Source: RYN-230 sp963793825 | Lineage (GTDB): Bacteria > Actinomycetota > Actinomycetes > Streptosporangiales > Streptosporangiaceae | NCBI GenBank assembly: GCA_963793825.1 | Contig: CAWCBE010000016.1 | Coordinates: forward strand, 186,001-250,000 | DNA length: 64,000 bases | Reading direction: 5' to 3' | Shown here: piece after piece, positions 60,301 through 64,000 of the stretch | Layout of the letters: each line of letters begins with the position of its first letter | Position numbering within the stretch: the first letter of the stretch is position 1 | Notes under the pieces: generated by a model | Databases searched by the model: none | What the model was told of the DNA's origin: nothing | Seen by the model: the letters and a program-made list of their open reading frames with translations, nothing else | Position numbers and translations under genes: made by a program

Positions 60301-61947
60301 GCCGAGGTCGGCGAGCAGGACCTCCACCAAGGCGGCGTCGGCGACCAGGCCGGCCACGGCGGCTGGCTTCTCGATGGCCTCCCGCAGCGCCGCCTCGCCC
60401 ATGGGGCCGACCAGCACCTGATCGTCCTGCAGGTGCGGCACCAATTCGGGGTAGGCGGCCGTGCGGGCGTAGAAGTCGGCCCGGATCCCGATCACCGCCA
60501 CCGCGGGTGCCTCCCGCGCATCCAGCGGCCGGCGGGCCTGGCCGCCGTCAGCAGTGATACCGGGCGCGGCCGTGCCCGCCGCGGCGCACAGCGCCCTGAT
60601 GAACAGGCGGCGTTCCTGCTCGTCGGCGCACTGGGTGAAGACCTCCTCGAACTGGTCAACGATCAGCACCAGCCGCGGCCCGGCGGCGGCATCCGGATCC
60701 GCCACCACCGGGCCGGCCGCCGGGCCTGGCCGGTTCGGCTGGCGCCGGGTGTTGGCCAGCAGGGCCTGCCGGATGGCGCCGGTGATCCGGGCCGGGTCGG
60801 CGCGCAGGTCCGCCTCCAGCGCCCCGGCTGGGACCCCGGCCAGGGACGCGATCCGGGTCGCCAGTTCCAGCAGCGGGCGCCGGCCCGGCGTCATCAAGTC
60901 CCTCGGCCAGGCCCGGGAACCGCGCGCGGCCAGGGCCCCGGCGGCGATCGCGGGCAGCAGCCCGGCCCGCAGCAGCGACGACTTGCCCGACCCGGACGGG
61001 CCGAGCACCATCAGCAGCCCCGGCCGGGCCAGCTGCTCACTAGCCCGGGCAACCAACTCGGCGGTCAGCAGCTCACGGCCGAAGAATCGTTCGGCATCCT
61101 GCGGCTGGAACGCCGCCAGCCCCGGGTAGGGGCACTGCGCGCTGACCGCGACCCCGGCAGCATCGAGCGCGGCCGCCAGTTCCGCATCCGCCGAAGGTCC
61201 CGCCGGAACCGCCGGGCCGGGCCGGGCTGCCCGGTAACCGAATGCACGGCGGGCTTCCTGCCGCAGCAGGGCCAGCTCCACCAGGGTCTGCTGCTGGTGG
61301 TCGGCGACGTCCCGGCTGATGGCTGCGGTCTGGGCCACATCCTCGGCGATGACGGCCAGCTGCCGGTTGACCTCATCCAGGACCCAGCCGAACTCGGTGA
61401 ACTCCTCACCCAGTTCGCGCAGCCCCCGGACCAGCACCTCCCGCACGCCAGCGGCGGACTCCTCGACGGACGCCGTCAACGCCACCTGGACCGCATCCAC
61501 GCCGCGCAGCACCCCGGCTACCTCGTCCCGCAGCGCGGCCGCCGCAGGCGTATCCAGCGTCAGCCGCGCCTCTAGCTCCGCGGCCAGCACATCACGCAGG
61601 CTGGCCTGCCCCGGGTCGGGCCGGCCACGTGAGCGCAGCCGGTCCCAGGCCCGGATGACCACATCGGTCAGCAGCCCCCCGCCCATCCCGCCCACCTGGG
61701 CGAGGACCGCCTGCAGCACCGCACTGGATCCAGTTCCCGCGGCCAGCAGCGGCCACACCACCGGGGCGCACGCGGCCGCCGCCACCGTGGCCGTAGCCGC
61801 CCGCGGTGCCCAGCGGCGGCCAGTACTCCCGTGCGCGTCGGCGGAGGTCACCCATTCCCGGACCGAGTGCTGAGCCCGGCGCCGCAACTCGGTCGGCGGC
61901 GGGACTCCCCGTCCGGACGACAGCTCCGCCGACGACACGAAATCCAC
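57397..61947 (-). CDS. nSTAND1 NTPase with C-terminal 14 WD40 repeats
   Basis: A 1516-residue protein from GTG 61947. Residues 50-100 hold hydrophobic and Gly-rich helices; 110-240 a helical, coiled-coil-like region; about 272-330 the nSTAND1 start (CPYPGLAAFQPQDAERFFGR) with Walker A GPSGSGKSS (316-324) and Walker B LVLIVDQFEEVFTQC; then winged-helix/arm domains and EITHETLLTAWPRLREWL. A single TM-like helix (VAALAVLTLLSLTAAGLAI) precedes the WD region (about 870-1490), which has 14 repeats of SVAFSPDGxTLAxGSxxGxVWLWNL, enough for two seven-bladed propellers. The STAND class includes signalling and antiphage proteins; no effector domain is recognised here, so its role is open. Confidence 0.9.
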   Translation of the reverse strand: MDFVSSAELSSGRGVPPPTELRRRAQHSVREWVTSADAHGSTGRRWAPRAATATVAAAACAPVVWPLLAAGTGSSAVLQAVLAQVGGMGGGLLTDVVIRAWDRLRSRGRPDPGQASLRDVLAAELEARLTLDTPAAAALRDEVAGVLRGVDAVQVALTASVEESAAGVREVLVRGLRELGEEFTEFGWVLDEVNRQLAVIAEDVAQTAAISRDVADHQQQTLVELALLRQEARRAFGYRAARPGPAVPAGPSADAELAAALDAAGVAVSAQCPYPGLAAFQPQDAERFFGRELLTAELVARASEQLARPGLLMVLGPSGSGKSSLLRAGLLPAIAAGALAARGSRAWPRDLMTPGRRPLLELATRIASLAGVPAGALEADLRADPARITGAIRQALLANTRRQPNRPGPAAGPVVADPDAAAGPRLVLIVDQFEEVFTQCADEQERRLFIRALCAAAGTAAPGITADGGQARRPLDAREAPAVAVIGIRADFYARTAAYPELVPHLQDDQVLVGPMGEAALREAIEKPAAVAGLVADAALVEVLLADLGLRISADARPASTRPGSRDHAVITDSGSYPAGRLALLSYALQQTWYNQEGRRLTVAGYRATGGIDGAVAQAADNVYGRLDPAGQAAVQRVLLRLVTLGEGTPDTRRRVDFAELSGSHDSEGATLTRAVLADLVAARLVTADADTVEITHETLLTAWPRLREWLTEDRAGLRIHRDLTDAARDWQYGGRDPSRLFRGTRLAVARDWAAEHGQDLNNEERAFLAASWQDRLRATRRRRSAVAALAVLTLLSLTAAGLAIQERGHALTARDQAIATQVTAEAGQLTATNPSLAAQLDAAANQISATPDTETRLFDTTTAPLASRLSGPRDAVSSVAFSRNGRTLATGSLDGRVWLWNLAHPAHPTPLGPANGISSVAFSPVGRTLAGSDGGRVWLWNLAHPAHPTPLGPANGISSVAFSPDGHTLAGSDGGRVWLWNLAHPAQPAALGPRTAGPANGISSVAFSPDGHTLAAGRNNGQVSLWNLAHPAQPAALGPRAAGPANGVSSVAFSPDGHTLAAGSLGGRVSLWNLVHPAHPTRLGQALAGPSNGVSSVAFSPDGQTLAAGGNNGGVWLWNLADRAHPTPLGPPLPGPTSPVTSVAFSPDGRTLAVGSMDGTVWLWNLPSGVFTGPRGPVTSVAFSRPGRTLAAGSDDGRVWLWNPAHPARRTPLGPPGGPANGVSSVAFSSDGRTLAAGRYNYTVGLWNLADPAHPTPLGRPLRGPTNAVYAVAFSSDGRILAAGSEDGRVWLWDLAHPARLGRPLHGLMGEVDSVAFSPHGQTLVAGSHSEGVWLWNLAKPAHPTPPGRSLGGPTSAINSVAFSPHGQTLAAGSYNDGVWLWNLAKPAHPIRLGQLLSGPTGPINSVAFSPDGQTLAAGSNSGAVWLWNLADPAHPTPLGALLSGPTGPINSVAFSPDGQTLAAGGADHYVRLWDLSVHDAIQRICATTGNTLTRAQWDQYISQLPYNPPCPPRP
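57520..59330 (-). repeat. Fourteen tandem WD40 coding repeats of about 120-140 bp
   Basis: Direct repeats inside the nSTAND gene, each coding one WD40 blade. Copies 2-5 (about 58780-59220) are nearly identical; the 120-bp units around 59040 and 59160 differ at only a few bases. This suggests recent duplication or gene conversion and a region likely to vary in copy number or to be misassembled. Confidence 0.9.
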
Positions 61948-61988
61948 CCGCCCATTTCCCGCCAGCTACTTCGTCACCATTCAGAGTC

Positions 61989-62016
61989 AAAGATAGACGC
62001 TTTACGCAGAATGTCA
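61989..62016 (-). promoter_or_regulatory. Putative promoter of the nSTAND gene
   Basis: On the minus strand GTGACA (62011-62016) and TATCTT (61989-61994) are 16 bp apart, 42 bp before the GTG start. It is the only AT-rich promoter-like sequence in the 345-bp gap 61948-62292, in which no gene is recognised. Confidence 0.4.
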
Positions 62017-62292
62017 CGGGGGGCGGGGGAAGCGCGGCCAGGCTCGGCGCTCCCGGGGGCAGTGTCATACGTCGAAGGGGCCGCCCCCGGCACCAAGGGA
62101 TAGCGAAGCCGCTAACTCGGGTGTCGATGCGCTACAGGCTGGCATCAAGGTCCTCTGCAGCCACGCCAGCTCATCCTGAGCACACGCCCCCGTTGCGGGC
62201 CGACTGGCACCGCGGCACCACTGTCAGGCTAAGGAGCGGCAGCAGGCGCTGACCGGCGGGGCATCCCGCCGCCGGAGTGCCGGGGCCGCCCA

Positions 62293-63060
62293 CTAGGAGT
62301 CCGGGTTGTAATCTCCGTAGAAAATGTATGTGCATTTCGTGATGCCGGACACGGAGATTGTTCTCGCTTTGATGAGGGGGGTGGTTTTGTTTGTGTAAAT
62401 CCAATTGCCCGACTTGGGCGGCTCAGGTGGGCGAACTGTTGCCTCTCCTGCACAGGAAAACACCGTAGCCCCCAGGTTGCCGCCCTGCACCACCGTGAAT
62501 TTATTGCATCCTCCCTTCTTGACCGTGTAGTACGGGTACGGGGGATAAAACAGCTGGAAACGGCGGAAGGCGAGCCAGGCCAATCCCCGCAGCACGCCGG
62601 TGATGAGCGCGAGGAGAGCCTCTTCTAGAGTGAGACCTTCTACCGTGGCCTGCACGGCCATCGTTACGCCAACAGGGCCGTTGCCTGCGGGGGCTCGGAC
62701 CAGTTCGGCCTCGATCAGTCTGTCGGTGTCGATGTTGAATGGCTCAGGATTCTGGTCGCCGGACTGGTCCTGGTCCGGTTTCCGGGCAATGAGGGCGAAT
62801 CCTGCTCGCAGCGTACTGAGGAAGTATCTGATTTCATGCTCGGCCTGCGCGTCTCCAGCTGGTGAGGCCAGCGTCACCGCTAATGCGAACACCGGCGTGT
62901 CCGGCTCGTCCATGTTGCCGACCTGAGCCCGGAAAATGGCCTTATCGCCGTCGTCATACGCTTGAAGGAAAGTCAGAGGCTGAAGTGCCACCACCGGACT
63001 TCCTGTGCCGGGGCTGCTCTGAGGCTGTGTCATCTCGCCGCTCATTTCGTTGTCCCGCAT
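62293..63060 (-). CDS. Hypothetical protein of unknown family, less GC-rich
   Basis: A 255-residue protein with no family I recognise. Its N-terminus (LQPLTFLQAYDDGDKAIFRA) is followed by beta-rich sequence (VFALAVTLASPAG, FLSTLRAGFALIARKPDQDQ), a hydrophobic amphipathic stretch (LEEALLALITGVLRGLAWLA), a Tyr/Pro motif FYPPYPYYTVKKGGCN and a C-terminal beta-type region with Cys (GATVFSCAGEATV, GITKCTYIFYGDYN). It has visibly lower GC, including AT-ended codons, than all its neighbours, pointing to horizontal acquisition. ATG 63060 is the longest start; ATG 63045 and 63033 are possible. It lies upstream of the nSTAND gene on the same strand. Confidence 0.7.
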   Translation of the reverse strand: MRDNEMSGEMTQPQSSPGTGSPVVALQPLTFLQAYDDGDKAIFRAQVGNMDEPDTPVFALAVTLASPAGDAQAEHEIRYFLSTLRAGFALIARKPDQDQSGDQNPEPFNIDTDRLIEAELVRAPAGNGPVGVTMAVQATVEGLTLEEALLALITGVLRGLAWLAFRRFQLFYPPYPYYTVKKGGCNKFTVVQGGNLGATVFSCAGEATVRPPEPPKSGNWIYTNKTTPLIKARTISVSGITKCTYIFYGDYNPDS

Positions 63061-63499
63061 CGCAGCGCCTGAATGCAGTGCCGGTCCACCGGATGTGTGG
63101 TCGCCGCAATATCGCCGGAATTAACGTATGGCTGTGATGAGCAAGGATTGTCGTGGTTGGCCTCCTCGCAGCTGACCGTGTTCAGCCCGGGCCGGGCTGG
63201 CGGCATGAGGGCCAGGTGGATCGACTCCCGGGGCGCCCGCGCCCTGGCCGCACCAGGAATGCCCAGAGGCGAAGGAGCCGACATTGCGGCACACCCTGAG
63301 CCTGGCTATCGGGAATCGCCCTGTCAAGATATCGTTAACCCATCCATCCCGGCGCTCTGGTAACGGCAGCTGACAAAGGCATCTAATGGGTCATCGGATT
63401 GCGTTCTGCCTCTATAGTCACTGACGCTGACCTGCCGCGGATGCCCGGGCCTGCCGATTCTCGGCGGCCGGCATTCCCGGGCATGGGGCGCCTCCGGCC
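63061..63499. other. Intergenic region between orphan gene and glycosidase
   Basis: A 439-bp gap. Only short frames of no recognisable family are found. The segment 63310-63430 is lower in GC (for example ATCGTTAACCC and CATCTAATGGGTCATCGGAT), as in the orphan gene's territory. No hairpin terminator or RNA gene is seen. Confidence 0.45.
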
Positions 63500-64000
63500 T
63501 CAGGGAGATGACTCTGATTCCCGCACGCCGCGTGCCTGGCGGGCCGTGGTGACGCCGGGCATGGATTCGGCGGCCAGCCGCCGGTATGGCCGGGCCATCG
63601 GCCACTGGTGGTCGTCGAGCACGGAATCGGCGTCGAACTGGCCGAGGCTCTGGATCAGCCGGGCCACCAGGCCGGTCCACCCGGTCTGGTGTGAGGCACC
63701 GAGGCCGGCCCCGTTGTCGCCGTGGAAGTACTCGTAGAAAAGGATCAGGTCACGCCAGTGCGGGTCCTCCTGGAACAGCTTGGTCCCGCCGTAAACGGGC
63801 CGCTGTCCAGTGTCGTCCCGCAGGAAGGTAGTGGCGAGTCGGCGTGACAGCTCTTGCGCCACCTCGAACAGGGTCATCATCGTCCCCGAGCCCGTCGGGC
63901 ACTCGACCTTCAGGTCATTGCCGTAATACCGGTAGTGCTGGAGCAGGGCACGGATCAAGAGCAGGTTGATGGGGAACCAGACCGGCCCGCGCCAGTTGGA
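63500..64000 (-). CDS. MGH1/GH63-type glycosidase, C-terminal part (cut by window edge)
   Basis: 167 codons of the C-terminus run off the right edge. The sequence SNWRGPVWFPINLLLIRALL, then HYRYYGNDLKVECPTGSG and TLFEVAQELSRRLATTFL, PHWRDLILFYEYFHGDNGAG, GASHQTGWTGLVARLIQSLG is characteristic of the large (about 880-residue) MGH1-like/GH63 glucosidase family of actinobacteria, with the (alpha/alpha)6 barrel and the conserved WRGPVW and HQTGWT motifs. The substrate is not defined; related enzymes act on mannosylglycerate or alpha-glucosides. The stop TGA is at 63500-63502. Confidence 0.88.
   Translation of the reverse strand, partial: SNWRGPVWFPINLLLIRALLQHYRYYGNDLKVECPTGSGTMMTLFEVAQELSRRLATTFLRDDTGQRPVYGGTKLFQEDPHWRDLILFYEYFHGDNGAGLGASHQTGWTGLVARLIQSLGQFDADSVLDDHQWPMARPYRRLAAESMPGVTTARQARGVRESESSP

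Noticed and set aside
58183..61575. A 1130-codon frame antisense to the nSTAND-WD40 gene
   Set aside because: Repeats in it simply mirror the WD40 coding repeats; no recognisable domain.

Overview
This is about 64 kb of very GC-rich DNA (by eye around 70-73 percent G+C) with many GTG starts, 4-bp ATGA/GTGA stop-start overlaps, GC-saturated third codon positions, and gene families typical of filamentous Actinomycetes: a conservon (sensor kinase-like / roadblock / DUF742 / P450), an AfsR-type SARP regulator, a TipA-like MerR regulator, SpoIIE/STAS/HATPase partner-switching proteins and an nSTAND-WD40 protein. I infer an actinomycete. No ribosomal or other phylogenetic marker is present, so genus is left open.

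Layout. 1-356: start of a LacI regulator running off the left edge. 1141-5807: a conservon-like operon (cvnA, cvnB, cvnC, P450) without the usual GTPase cvnD, followed by an ECF sigma factor with a SnoaL tail. 5926-9030: a DksA-like protein, a nickel/cobalt permease under a textbook Nur box, and sufE with a rhodanese. 9237-14555: P450, FAD oxidoreductase, YCII protein, TipA-like regulator with its palindromic promoter, cupin and LysR regulator. 14622-19365: proline iminopeptidase remnant, strong hairpin terminator, secreted HAF-repeat protein, PfpI/DJ-1 protein, VOC protein and NCS1 permease. 19577-27054: frameshifted XRE-cupin regulator, then a partner-switching block (MEDS-HATPase, GAF-PP2C, STAS, PAS-PP2C-HATPase) with a convergent AAA+ ATPase. 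27475-32391: HTH membrane protein, DUF885 protein, and a decayed stretch (SRPBCC gene broken by a transposase remnant, frameshifted hydrolase, frameshifted GNAT). 32612-38053: PAS-GAF-GAF-PP2C phosphatase and a multiply frameshifted YfhO-like membrane protein. 38326-45494: flavodoxin, NERD protein, and a two-gene ABC system. 45513-51877: lipoprotein hydrolase, beta-lactamase fold protein, TetR with twin operators, secreted serine protease and a lipoprotein serpin. 51915-57362: SARP regulator, HATPase protein, lipoprotein phosphoesterase. 57397-64000: nSTAND1-WD40 giant, a less GC-rich orphan gene and the end of an MGH1/GH63-type glycosidase.

Most unusual item: the ABC ATPase at 41955-45494 continues into two KdpD-like sensory modules, each with USP-like domains, behind a permease that fuses two membrane domains in one chain, with no binding protein next to it. 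It looks like an importer carrying its own intracellular sensor. Other strong signals are an exact Nur box before the nickel permease, a TipA-type promoter, twin TetR operators, a protease-serpin pair and a conservon without its GTPase.

Caution: at least seven apparent frameshifts in real genes (near 2300, 20055, 31405, 32200, 35990, 36250 and 36750), plus one gene lacking a stop, suggest either indel errors in GC-rich sequence or clustered gene decay. These cannot be told apart from the sequence alone.
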